A stretch of 7,196 nucleotides of DNA from Clostridiales bacterium (GTDB taxonomy: Bacteria > Bacillota > Clostridia > Clostridiales > Caloramatoraceae), in assembly GCA_026416355.1 (NCBI GenBank), contig JAOAFH010000104.1, positions 1 through 7,196 on the forward strand, in the 5' to 3' direction. The first letter of the stretch is position 1, and every line of letters starts with the position of its first letter. Both the position numbers and the translations under genes were made by a program. The notes under the pieces were generated by a model, which made no database searches, was not told where the DNA came from, and was given only the letters and a program-made list of their open reading frames with translations. Positions 1 to 6,803 of the stretch are shown here, piece after piece.

Positions 1-1
1 C

Positions 2-145
2 TTTAAATTGGACATAAAACACTCTAAGTATCACGAATTAAATAAAATATATTTTGATTTAACTAGAAATAAAATGCTTTATGATATAAATGTACTTATT
101 GTAAATAGACTATCTTATTTAAAGGAAAACATAAATCAAAAATAA
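2..145 (+). CDS. 3' end of an unrecognised protein gene (partial, N-terminus outside window)
   Basis: Frame 2 is open from the window edge for 47 codons and stops at TAA 143-145. The other two plus frames hit stops within the first 15 bases. The fragment is rich in Lys, Asn, Ile and Leu and ends in ENINQK. I recognise no domain in it. A hairpin terminator starts four bases after the stop, which supports a genuine gene end. It converges on the alpha-galactosidase gene, so it is not part of that operon. The short length and AT-rich composition leave some chance that the open frame is accidental. Confidence 0.6.
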   Translation, partial: FKLDIKHSKYHELNKIYFDLTRNKMLYDINVLIVNRLSYLKENINQK

Positions 146-148
146 TCT

Positions 149-172
149 AAAGGGGTACAAAAACCCCTTTTT
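149..172. terminator. Bidirectional intrinsic terminator between convergent genes
   Basis: AAAGGGG (149-155) pairs with CCCCTTT (164-170) around an 8-base loop, giving a 7-bp stem. On the plus strand the T run extends to 172. On the minus strand the stem is followed by a T-rich stretch (TTTAGATTATTTTT). The hairpin sits just after the plus-strand stop codon (143-145) and touches the minus-strand stop codon of the alpha-galactosidase (171-173), so it probably ends both transcripts. The structure is read directly; termination activity is inferred. Confidence 0.8.
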
Positions 173-2372
173 ACTTTGATTTTAATCTAATAACATAACT
201 TTTAAAATCACCTTCTAAATATGGTATACTTATTCCACCATTCATCAGTTCATCTCCACCAAATACTTTACCTGTTTCAATAATCTCATAATTTTTATTT
301 TCGTCAAGTCCTTTAAGTTTTAATATCTTTAATGGGGCGTTTGCCTCTCCAAGAACTTTAAAATAGAAAGCTATTGCCTCATTTTTATCTTTTGATACAA
401 ATATCCAAGATGCTTCATTTGTTTCAAATGGACTTATAATTCTATAAAAATCTCCAAACTGAATAACGTTTCTAACTTCTTTATACATAATAATCTGTTC
501 TTTAACTTTATTTTTTTCTTCATCACTTAGCAAAGTCACATCAAGTTCATATCCAAAATTACCTGACATTGCAACATGCCCTCTTATGTCCATTGAAGTA
601 ATCCTTCTAACTTGATGGTTAGGTACTGTAGAAACATGTGCTCCCATTGTAATTACTGGATATGCCATACTTGTACCATACTGTATCTTTAATCTTGATA
701 TTGCATCTGTATTATCACTTGTCCAAGTTTGTGGCATATAATAGAGCATTCCAGCATCAAATCTTCCTCCTCCACCTGAACAACTTTCAAATAATATATT
801 TGGAAATTTAGAAGTCAATACATCTAATACCCTGTAAAGTCCCAAAACATATCTATGTGCTGTTTCCCTTTGTCTCTCATAGGGTAATGTTTTAGAGCCT
901 ACTTCTGTCAAATGTCTATTCATATCCCACTTTACGTAATTTATTGGTGCCGATGATAAAACTTCTGAAATCATCCTTATAACTTCATCACATACTTCTT
1001 GTCTTGAAAAATCCAAAACCAGTTGGTCTCTTCCTGTTGATAATTTTCTTCCAGGTACTTGTAAAACCCAATCAGGATGTTTTCTGAATAGTTCACTATT
1101 TTCGGAAATCATTTCAGGTTCTATCCAAATTCCAAACTGCATACCCATACCATGAACTTTATTAACAATACAATTTAATCCATCTGGTAATTTCTTTTTA
1201 TTTACAAACCAATCTCCTAATGAAGATTTATCATCATCTCTATTTCCAAACCAACCATCATCTAACACAAAAAGCTCTATTCCAAGTTCTTTAGCACAAT
1301 TTGCTATTTTCTCAATTTTATCTTGGTTAAAATCAAAATAAGTTGCTTCCCAATTATTGATTAAAATAGGTCTCTCTTTATATTTATGAATTCCTCTACA
1401 TAGTCTACTGCGATATAAGTCATGATATGTTCTAGACATTTCCCCTAGTCCATTTGCAGAATAAACCATAACTACTTCTGGACATTGAAAATCCTCTGTA
1501 GGTTCTAAAATCCAACTGAAATCGAATGGATTTATCCCCATTTGTATTCTAGTCGTTTGAAATTGGTCCACTTCTATTTGGGCTAAAAAATTACCACTAT
1601 ATACAAAATTAAATCCATATACCTCTCCATAATCTTCATCTGCATTTTTTCTTAATAATACAATAAATGGATTTTGCTGATGGCTACTTGTACCACGTCT
1701 ACTTTCAACAGATTGCATACCAGTAAATAATGACTTTCTTTCTATATGTCTTTCTCTGCAATGTGCTCCTTGAAAATTTATGAAATCAAAGTCTGAATCT
1801 CTAAAATCTATATTCATACTTAATGCTCTTAATATCTTTAATCTTTGATTTCCTTCATTAATAAACCTAGCTGTCCTTGTTATAGCACTAAAATCTTTGT
1901 ATACTGTATATGATAAAATAACTTTCAAACCTATAACATCATCCTTCATTTCAATTTCAAGCGTTTCTGCCTCATCATCATTTTCTACATAAGTTGCAGG
2001 AAGTCCTTTAAGTTTAGGTTTACCTTTAAAAATTTTATATCCCACGTAACTTAAGTCTGTTATTGTAGAACCATTTTCTAACTGTATTTGATAGGCAGGT
2101 GTACGAAAATCAGTATTACCATAGGCAGGATATTCCTGCGGAATTGTATCTAATGAAAAACTCCTATCCTCTCCACTTGGATTTGGTGAAAAACCTCTAT
2201 CAAGATAAATTAAATCATTCGCTATATTATAATTCTTTATTTCCTTGCCAAAATAACTATGAACTAAATATTTATTCTTTATAATTCTTATTATATAACT
2301 TGTATTTTTTGCTTTTAAATGAAAAATATTTTTTTCAAAATCAAAATATATGTTAGTAAACTTTTCAGTCAT
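171..2372 (-). CDS. aga: Alpha-galactosidase, glycoside hydrolase family 36
   Basis: This enzyme hydrolyses terminal alpha-1,6-linked galactose from melibiose, raffinose or stachyose. It is 733 aa, the normal length for bacterial GH36 enzymes, and has no signal peptide, so it acts in the cytoplasm on imported sugar. The layout is an N-terminal beta-sandwich (about 1-330), a TIM barrel (about 335-650) and a C-terminal beta domain. Active-site motifs are NNWEAT (339-344), LDDGWFG (370-376), WIEPEM (416-421), KWDMNR with the probable nucleophile Asp483, CSGGGGR (531-537), and WTSDNTD with the probable acid/base Asp553. The 70-residue spacing between the two catalytic Asp matches the family pattern. 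An upstream in-frame ATG at 2423 would add 17 residues inside the preceding permease gene. The ATG at 2372 is preferred because AGGGAGG lies 6 bases upstream. The gene is last in the cluster, 22 bases after the permease stop. The exact natural substrate is not determined by sequence. Confidence 0.96.
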   Translation of the reverse strand: MTEKFTNIYFDFEKNIFHLKAKNTSYIIRIIKNKYLVHSYFGKEIKNYNIANDLIYLDRGFSPNPSGEDRSFSLDTIPQEYPAYGNTDFRTPAYQIQLENGSTITDLSYVGYKIFKGKPKLKGLPATYVENDDEAETLEIEMKDDVIGLKVILSYTVYKDFSAITRTARFINEGNQRLKILRALSMNIDFRDSDFDFINFQGAHCRERHIERKSLFTGMQSVESRRGTSSHQQNPFIVLLRKNADEDYGEVYGFNFVYSGNFLAQIEVDQFQTTRIQMGINPFDFSWILEPTEDFQCPEVVMVYSANGLGEMSRTYHDLYRSRLCRGIHKYKERPILINNWEATYFDFNQDKIEKIANCAKELGIELFVLDDGWFGNRDDDKSSLGDWFVNKKKLPDGLNCIVNKVHGMGMQFGIWIEPEMISENSELFRKHPDWVLQVPGRKLSTGRDQLVLDFSRQEVCDEVIRMISEVLSSAPINYVKWDMNRHLTEVGSKTLPYERQRETAHRYVLGLYRVLDVLTSKFPNILFESCSGGGGRFDAGMLYYMPQTWTSDNTDAISRLKIQYGTSMAYPVITMGAHVSTVPNHQVRRITSMDIRGHVAMSGNFGYELDVTLLSDEEKNKVKEQIIMYKEVRNVIQFGDFYRIISPFETNEASWIFVSKDKNEAIAFYFKVLGEANAPLKILKLKGLDENKNYEIIETGKVFGGDELMNGGISIPYLEGDFKSYVIRLKSK

Positions 2373-2394
2373 AATAGTCCTCCCTAAAAATCTA

Positions 2395-3213
2395 TTATTT
2401 AACAGCTCCTTGTGTAACTCCATTTATTATCCATTTTTGTGCAAACACATACACTATAATCATAGGTGATAACGCCATTAAATATGATGCAAATGCCAAG
2501 TTATAATTTGTTCCAAATTCTGATTGAAAAACATACTGAGCAAGTGGTAAAGTAGTATGTTTAGGGTCATTTAATATAATAAGTGGTAACATAAAATCAT
2601 TCCATGCCCAAAGACAGGTTAATATAGCAATAGTTGCGTTTATTGGAGCCATAAGTGGAAATATTATTTTCCAAAATGCAGTCCATGTATTACATCCATC
2701 AACTATAGCTGCTTCTTCAAGTGCTGTTGGAATAGACCTTATATATCCAACATAAATAAATATATTGAAAGCTATACCATAAACTATATATAAAAATGCT
2801 AAGCCTGTTGGATTATTCATTCCTAAAGCAGATGTTTGCTTTACAATAGGTAACATAATAATTGGAAAAGGAACAAATAAAGCACTTATGAAATAATAAT
2901 ATAAAAATTTAAAAAATTTGTTTTTATTCATATTTCTCGCAATTACATAAGCAACCATAGAATTTGTTAATATTGTAAAAACAACTGCAACTATTGTTAT
3001 ATAGGCACTATTTTTAAATGCACTAAAAAAATTAGTAGCTTGTATTGCTTTTGAAAAGTTTTCAAAATGAAGTCCTACTGGTAGTGAAAATACTGAATCC
3101 GCAAGTTCTTTTGGGTTTTTTAGTGCAATTGATACTGTTAAATATAAAGGAAACAATATTACAAGAGAACCAAGTAACAATAATATTGTGGTAAACCAAT
3201 TTGTCTTTTTCAT
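2395..3213 (-). CDS. Sugar ABC transporter permease, CUT1 family, MalG/MsmG-like
   Basis: One of the two membrane subunits of the oligosaccharide importer. It is 272 aa from the ATG at 3213. About six hydrophobic segments are visible, the first near residues 8-29. The EAA loop that docks to the ATPase runs from EEAAIVDG to IIFPLMAP (about 166-190). It is followed by WAWNDFMLPL, and the protein ends in INGVTQGAVK, a characteristic MalG-type C-terminus. The start is ambiguous: GTG at 3216 lies 8 bases after GGGAG, while ATG at 3213 overlaps the upstream stop as TGATG but sits 11 bases from it. The two proteins differ by one residue. The overlap implies translational coupling to the other permease. 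The role is clear; substrate is inferred from the adjacent alpha-galactosidase. Confidence 0.95.
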   Translation of the reverse strand: MKKTNWFTTILLLLGSLVILFPLYLTVSIALKNPKELADSVFSLPVGLHFENFSKAIQATNFFSAFKNSAYITIVAVVFTILTNSMVAYVIARNMNKNKFFKFLYYYFISALFVPFPIIMLPIVKQTSALGMNNPTGLAFLYIVYGIAFNIFIYVGYIRSIPTALEEAAIVDGCNTWTAFWKIIFPLMAPINATIAILTCLWAWNDFMLPLIILNDPKHTTLPLAQYVFQSEFGTNYNLAFASYLMALSPMIIVYVFAQKWIINGVTQGAVK

Positions 3214-4130
3214 CACATATCCAACTCCCTTTTTTGTAAAAATCTAATTTGAATTATTGAAATAATAATTATAAAGATAAAATATATTACTGAATTAGCA
3301 GATTGATATGCAAATTCACCACCTGCAAATCCCGAACGATAAATCAATAGAGAAATTGATTCAGTAGCACGTCCTGGTCCTCCACTTGTCAAAGACATTA
3401 CATGGTCAAATACCATTAAAAAATTTTTCATTGCAAGAACCATATTTATCGTAAAAAATGGTGCTATTACTGGAAACGTAACATGCCAAAACTCTTGAAA
3501 TTTACTTGCTCCATCAAGACTAGCAGCTTCATAAAGTTCATCAGGTACAGTTTGAAGACCTGATATATATAAGACTGTATTTAATGCACAAGCTTGCCAA
3601 ACTGCAACAATAACTACTCCTATCCAAGCTAATTTTGGGTTTCCAAGTATATTAGATTTTAATATTTCTATACCAAGTTTTTCTCCTATAGATGGTACTG
3701 CATAAGAAAAAATATAATTGAATATAAAACCTATAATAAGGATACTCAATACATTAGGAAGAAAATATACCGCCCTTAAAAAATTTTTAAATTTAATTTT
3801 TGAGTTAAGCCCTATAGCAAGCAAAAGACTGATTATATTTACAATAATTGTTGAAGTTATAGCAAACTTAAAGGTAAATATATATGAATTCCAAACATTT
3901 TTATCTCCAATTAAATTTATATAATTTTTTAAGCCTACAAAACTATACTCTTGACTTAATCCATCCCAATTGGTAAATGAATAATATATACCCTTTAGGA
4001 CTGGGAAAGTATGAAATGATGCAAATAGTATTACAGCAGGTATTGTCATTAAATAAATTATCCAGTCTATTCTTCTTTTTTTAACTCTTTTTATAACAAC
4101 GTCTTTTTCATTTAAAGAAACAACATTCAT
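3213..4130 (-). CDS. Sugar ABC transporter permease, CUT1 family, MalF/MsmF-like
   Basis: Partner membrane subunit of the importer, 305 aa. A basic N-terminal tail (KRVKKRR, 14-20) precedes the first membrane segment (about 23-45), with further hydrophobic segments near 83-107, 117-140, 168-190, 222-241 and 280-297. The EAA loop is YEAASLDGASKFQEF through TFPVIAP (200-224), and the MalF-type TSGGPGRAT motif lies at 248-256. The start ATG at 4130 has a strong AAGGAGG seven bases upstream. The stop TGA shares its last base with the downstream permease ATG. A 17-bp stem-loop lies between this gene and the binding-protein gene and ends right next to this ribosome binding site. No ATPase gene is found beside it, so a shared ATPase encoded elsewhere is expected. 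Confidence 0.95.
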   Translation of the reverse strand: MNVVSLNEKDVVIKRVKKRRIDWIIYLMTIPAVILFASFHTFPVLKGIYYSFTNWDGLSQEYSFVGLKNYINLIGDKNVWNSYIFTFKFAITSTIIVNIISLLLAIGLNSKIKFKNFLRAVYFLPNVLSILIIGFIFNYIFSYAVPSIGEKLGIEILKSNILGNPKLAWIGVVIVAVWQACALNTVLYISGLQTVPDELYEAASLDGASKFQEFWHVTFPVIAPFFTINMVLAMKNFLMVFDHVMSLTSGGPGRATESISLLIYRSGFAGGEFAYQSANSVIYFIFIIIISIIQIRFLQKRELDM

Positions 4131-4145
4131 ATAATTACCTCCTTT

Positions 4146-4184
4146 TTTAAAAGAAATCGAGCCATTAGCTCGATTTCTTTTAAA
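4146..4184 (-). other. 17-bp perfect stem-loop between binding-protein and permease genes
   Basis: Bases 4146-4162 and 4168-4184 are perfect reverse complements around a 5-base loop. On the minus-strand transcript the structure begins 7 bases after the binding-protein stop codon and ends about one base before the AAGGAGG of the first permease (4138-4144). The 3' arm contains TTTCTTTT paired to an A-rich 5' arm, as in bidirectional terminators, but no free U run follows it in this direction. On the plus strand TTTTT follows (4185-4189). Likely roles, by analogy with other binding-protein operons, are partial termination or protection of the upstream mRNA 3' end, giving more binding protein than permease. 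Confidence 0.8.
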
Positions 4185-4191
4185 TTTTTAA

Positions 4192-5442
4192 TTACTTACG
4201 ACTTTGAGCTTTATTCCATTCATTATCTAAAGTTTTCAAGAACGCATCTACATTTTTATCTAGTACAAGTTGTTGAAGTTGTCTATCAAGTGCCATTGAA
4301 TTTGGAACATAATGGTCTGGGAAATCTTTTATTAAACCTTTATCAAAGCTATCTTTTAATCCTTCAAGGTCTTTATCTTCTTTTACAACTCCTTGAATTG
4401 CTGAAAAAGCATTTTGTTCTGATAAATAATCTTTTACTATGTCTTCTCTCAATAGGAAATTAACAAATTTTCTTACTGCTTCAGGATTTTTTGAAGTTTT
4501 TGATATTGCAAGTAATAGGTCAACTCCTGAAACAACTACGTTTTTTGATTGTTCATTAGTTGAAGGATATGGGAAAACTCCTATTTCAATATCTGGATTT
4601 GCCTTTTTTATTTCAGGAATAGCCCATATTCCTTGTAAATACATTACAGACTCACCCTTAGCAAATGCTATATTACCATCAACATATCCTTTTCCAAAAT
4701 TATCTTTATGTCCATATTCAACTAACTTTAAAAACTTTTCTGCTGCTTCTCTATAACTATTTGTAAAAGTAGTTTTACCTGCTCTTATATCTGAATAAAA
4801 ATTCTCTCCTTGAGTAGCTGCTGCAAGCACATTAAATGCTGGTAATGTTGTCCAAGAATCTTTAAATGTAAAATAAAATGGTATTTTACCAGATTTTTTT
4901 ATCTTATCAGCTACAGCAATAAACTCATCCCATGTTTTAGGAACAGTAAGTCCAAGCTCATTAAATAATTTTTTGTTATATATAACTGCATTGGCATTAA
5001 CCGCGTAAGGAATTGCATAAACCTTATCTAAGCCACTTATATCTTTAAGCATTTGAACATATTGTGGATATATTTTTTGAAGCTCTTCTGAATTTGTTAA
5101 ATCTTCAAATGCTCCTGCTTTTGCAAGGTCTGCATAAGTTACATCTCCACCTACGGATACAATATCTGGAATATCCTGTTTTGCCATACGAGTTCTAAGT
5201 ACTGTAGATGCTTCTGGTGGATTTGATTGTACAACATCTATATCTGGATTTTCAGCTTCAAATTTTTGAATGATTTTTTCAAATGTGTCCTTAGCTTCTG
5301 GTTTATATTGAAAAAATTCTATTTTTACTTTTTCTTTTGATGTTGGAGTTTGAGCATCATCAGAAACATTATTTTTTGAACATCCATTAAAAATACTTGT
5401 TATTAATACAAGTGATATTAGTGTAGAAAACGCTTTCTTCAT
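4192..5442 (-). CDS. Extracellular sugar-binding lipoprotein of the ABC transporter (SBP_bac_1 family)
   Basis: High-affinity oligosaccharide receptor of the importer, similar in role to MsmE/RafE. It is 416 aa. The N-terminus is a lipoprotein signal peptide: MKK, a hydrophobic core (about 5-18) and Cys21 in IFNGC, followed by a Ser/Asn/Asp-rich linker. Asn at position -2 is unusual for a lipobox. Family hallmarks are the YNKKLFNELGL.VPKTWDEF stretch (155-174), GKGESVMYLQGIW-like sequence (262-273, here AKGESVMYLQGIW) and EIGVFPYP (286-293). The start at 5442 follows AGGGAGG with 7-base spacing; an in-frame ATG at 5496 would put 18 extra residues ahead of the signal peptide and lacks such a site. 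It is the first structural gene of the cluster, 212 bases after the regulator. Ligand specificity for raffinose-type sugars is inferred from the alpha-galactosidase, not seen in the residues. Confidence 0.95.
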   Translation of the reverse strand: MKKAFSTLISLVLITSIFNGCSKNNVSDDAQTPTSKEKVKIEFFQYKPEAKDTFEKIIQKFEAENPDIDVVQSNPPEASTVLRTRMAKQDIPDIVSVGGDVTYADLAKAGAFEDLTNSEELQKIYPQYVQMLKDISGLDKVYAIPYAVNANAVIYNKKLFNELGLTVPKTWDEFIAVADKIKKSGKIPFYFTFKDSWTTLPAFNVLAAATQGENFYSDIRAGKTTFTNSYREAAEKFLKLVEYGHKDNFGKGYVDGNIAFAKGESVMYLQGIWAIPEIKKANPDIEIGVFPYPSTNEQSKNVVVSGVDLLLAISKTSKNPEAVRKFVNFLLREDIVKDYLSEQNAFSAIQGVVKEDKDLEGLKDSFDKGLIKDFPDHYVPNSMALDRQLQQLVLDKNVDAFLKTLDNEWNKAQSRK

Positions 5443-5530
5443 ACTTGTTCCTCCCTTTAAAAACACATTTGCAAAATAATTGATTTTGATATACAATGGT
5501 TTTGGATTGATTTTTATTATTTTTTATATT

Positions 5531-5554
5531 TGCCTTTTAAAAAGGCATTTTTTT
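5531..5554 (+). terminator. Short hairpin plus T run, oriented as a plus-strand terminator
   Basis: TGCCTTTT (5531-5538) and AAAAGGCA (5540-5547) are perfect inverted arms around one base; a realistic fold is TGCCTT/AAGGCA with a 5-base loop. Seven T bases follow on the plus strand (5548-5554). In the minus direction, in which the flanking genes are transcribed, the hairpin is preceded by A bases and not followed by T bases, so it would not end the operon transcript. It lies in the leader of the binding-protein gene. No plus-strand gene is seen upstream of it, so its function is open. Confidence 0.45.
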
Positions 5555-5572
5555 ATTATATCTCACCTCCTT
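5555..5572 (-). promoter_or_regulatory. Orphan Shine-Dalgarno sequence fused to a TATAAT box in the leader
   Basis: The minus strand reads AAGGAGGTGAGA (5572-5561) directly followed by TATAAT (5560-5555). The first is a near-perfect ribosome binding site, but the next ATG is 17 bases past GGAGG and opens only Met-Pro-Phe-stop. The TATAAT could be a -10 box for the transport operon, placing a start about 105 bases before the binding-protein gene, but the -35 position (AATGCA with 17-base spacing) is poor. It may be a weak or activator-dependent promoter, or the remnant of a lost small gene. Confidence 0.35.
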
Positions 5573-5594
5573 ATTTATGCATTTGATATTAATA

Positions 5595-5644
5595 AACTTG
5601 CTTCTCAAATTATTTTTATGTATAGAAATACAAAGAAGCAAGTT
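5595..5644 (-). terminator. Long-armed stem-loop after the regulator gene, possible terminator
   Basis: AACTTGCTTCT (5595-5605) and AGAAGCAAGTT (5634-5644) are perfect 11-base inverted arms separated by 28 bases. The loop holds a smaller dyad, TGTAT-AGAA-ATACA (5619-5632). The structure begins 10 bases after the stop codon of the LacI-family gene. On the minus strand it is followed by TTTATTAATAT, a weak U run. It could terminate or attenuate the regulator transcript before the transport genes. The large loop makes it less typical than the other terminators in this window. Confidence 0.5.
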
Positions 5645-5654
5645 ATATTCATTT

Positions 5655-6716
5655 TTAAAAGAAAATATATTCACCATATTGTTCTTTATTATCTCCTCCA
5701 CAACTTTTCCTTATGATAAGTTTAGTTGGAAGCACAACCTGCACAGGAATTTCTCTACCATTTAGTTTATCCAACAATACCTTTACTGCTTCTCTTCCCA
5801 TTTCTTCTGTATATATCTTTACAGTTGACAGTGGTGGATTTAGATATGCTGATGTTTCGATATCATCAAAACTAATTATAGCTACATCTTCAGGAACCTT
5901 TATATTTACTTCATGTAATGCATATAGTGCTCCTGTACTCATAGGGTCACTTGCTATAATAAAAGCACTTGGTAACTGCTCTTTTTCTATTGCTTGTTTC
6001 ATTAGTTTATACCCTCCTGAAGAATTCCATTCTCCTATATAAATATTTTTTTCATTATATAATCCGCTTTCTTTCATTTTTCTCTTATAAACCTGCAAAC
6101 GTATATCTTCAATTTCAACTATTTCATTTGAAGTAATCTTTTTAATTGTCTTTCTTCCACCGATATATCCAATATCTCTATGCCCCATACCTATTAAATA
6201 CTCTATTACCTCTTCTGTTGCCTTTTCAAAACTAGATATCACCGAATCATAACCATTTATTTCAAAAGAATGGTCAACAAATACAATATTGTTATTTTGA
6301 TATATGTTTTTTAAGTCTGTAACATCTACTCCTCCTATAACTATAATCCCATCAAATTCATCTATCTCAAAATTAATATTATTATCATCTAATCTAATAA
6401 TCTTTGAAATATTTAATGATTTTTCATTACATTCCTTTTCGATACCTTGTCTAATTGATAAAAAATATGGGTCATTTGCTTCATCTAATTCTGAATAAGC
6501 TAATATAATACATATATTCTTATTCTCTTTAATATTTTCTTTATTTTTTTTAACATCGCGTCTTCTTAAAGGCTTGTATCCTAATTCTTGTGCAGTTCTC
6601 AAAATCTTTTCCCTTGTTTCATCAGAAACAGAAAGAGTTTGGTCATTATTTAAAATTCTAGATACCGTTGCAGTAGATACATTGGCTTTTTTTGCAACAT
6701 CCTTGATTGTTACCAT
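5655..6716 (-). CDS. LacI/GalR-family transcriptional regulator
   Basis: DNA-binding sugar-responsive regulator, 353 aa. The N-terminal helix-turn-helix is unmistakable: TIKDVAKKANVSTATVSRILN (3-23). A periplasmic-binding-protein-like effector domain follows (about 66-335), with DPYFLSIRQGIE (82-93), FDGIIVIGG (121-129), HRDIGYIGG (179-187), SAFIIASDPMSTGALYAL (250-267) and VPEDVAIISFDD.ETSAYLNPPLSTV (274-299). The usual hinge sequence (N..AR.L) is replaced by a basic linker (RRRDVKKNKENIK, 51-63). An ATG at 6728 would add MVIT, but its purine-rich site is only two bases away; the ATG at 6716 follows GGTGAT with spacing matching the 3' part of the Shine-Dalgarno consensus. It ends with a polar tail, KEQYGEYIFF. 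It probably represses its own promoter and the alpha-galactoside genes, released by a galactoside or galactose; the effector is inferred. Confidence 0.94.
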   Translation of the reverse strand: MVTIKDVAKKANVSTATVSRILNNDQTLSVSDETREKILRTAQELGYKPLRRRDVKKNKENIKENKNICIILAYSELDEANDPYFLSIRQGIEKECNEKSLNISKIIRLDDNNINFEIDEFDGIIVIGGVDVTDLKNIYQNNNIVFVDHSFEINGYDSVISSFEKATEEVIEYLIGMGHRDIGYIGGRKTIKKITSNEIVEIEDIRLQVYKRKMKESGLYNEKNIYIGEWNSSGGYKLMKQAIEKEQLPSAFIIASDPMSTGALYALHEVNIKVPEDVAIISFDDIETSAYLNPPLSTVKIYTEEMGREAVKVLLDKLNGREIPVQVVLPTKLIIRKSCGGDNKEQYGEYIFF

Positions 6717-6784
6717 AGTTATCACCATTTCCTTTAAAAATTTAAAATAATTTTACTAAAATATTTGCATTTTTCTCTTATTTA

Positions 6785-6803
6785 TTTACTTAACTTAAGT
6801 AAA
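6785..6803. promoter_or_regulatory. Palindromic operator, probable site for the adjacent LacI-family regulator
   Basis: TTTACTTAACTTAAGTAAA is a perfect 19-bp palindrome centred on base 6794, and the flanking A/T pair extends it to 6784-6804. It begins at the last base of the -10 box and covers the expected transcription start of the regulator gene, the classic position for repression. Both size and symmetry suit a LacI-family dimer, though the central CpG common in this family is absent. I found no second copy in the window, including the leader of the binding-protein gene. Confidence 0.7.

Noticed and set aside
2373..2423. 17-residue N-terminal extension of the alpha-galactosidase starting at 2423
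   Set aside because: It lies partly inside the permease gene, has no suitable ribosome binding site of its own and would bury the strong AGGGAGG that serves the ATG at 2372.
3718..3924. Plus-strand open frame opposite the first permease
   Set aside because: It is antisense to a clear membrane-protein gene and has a composition expected from the reverse complement of hydrophobic codons.
4439..4756. 105-codon plus-strand open frame opposite the binding-protein gene
   Set aside because: It mirrors a well-supported gene, and no start signal or protein family is evident.
5457..5474. Possible CcpA (cre) site, minus-strand TTGCAAATGTGTTTT
   Set aside because: It has about three mismatches to conserved cre positions, including the central C, so it is too weak to call.
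5443..5496. 18-residue extension of the binding protein starting at 5496
   Set aside because: It would place extra residues ahead of a complete signal peptide and would read through the AGGGAGG that precedes the ATG at 5442.
5480..5765. Overlapping plus-strand open frames in the regulator/binding-protein gap
   Set aside because: They are AT-rich Phe/Ile/Leu frames overlapping the regulator 3' end and the stem-loops, with no ribosome binding site or recognisable domain.
5713..6042. 109-codon plus-strand open frame opposite the regulator gene
   Set aside because: The minus-strand LacI-family reading is unambiguous, and the plus frame shows no domain.
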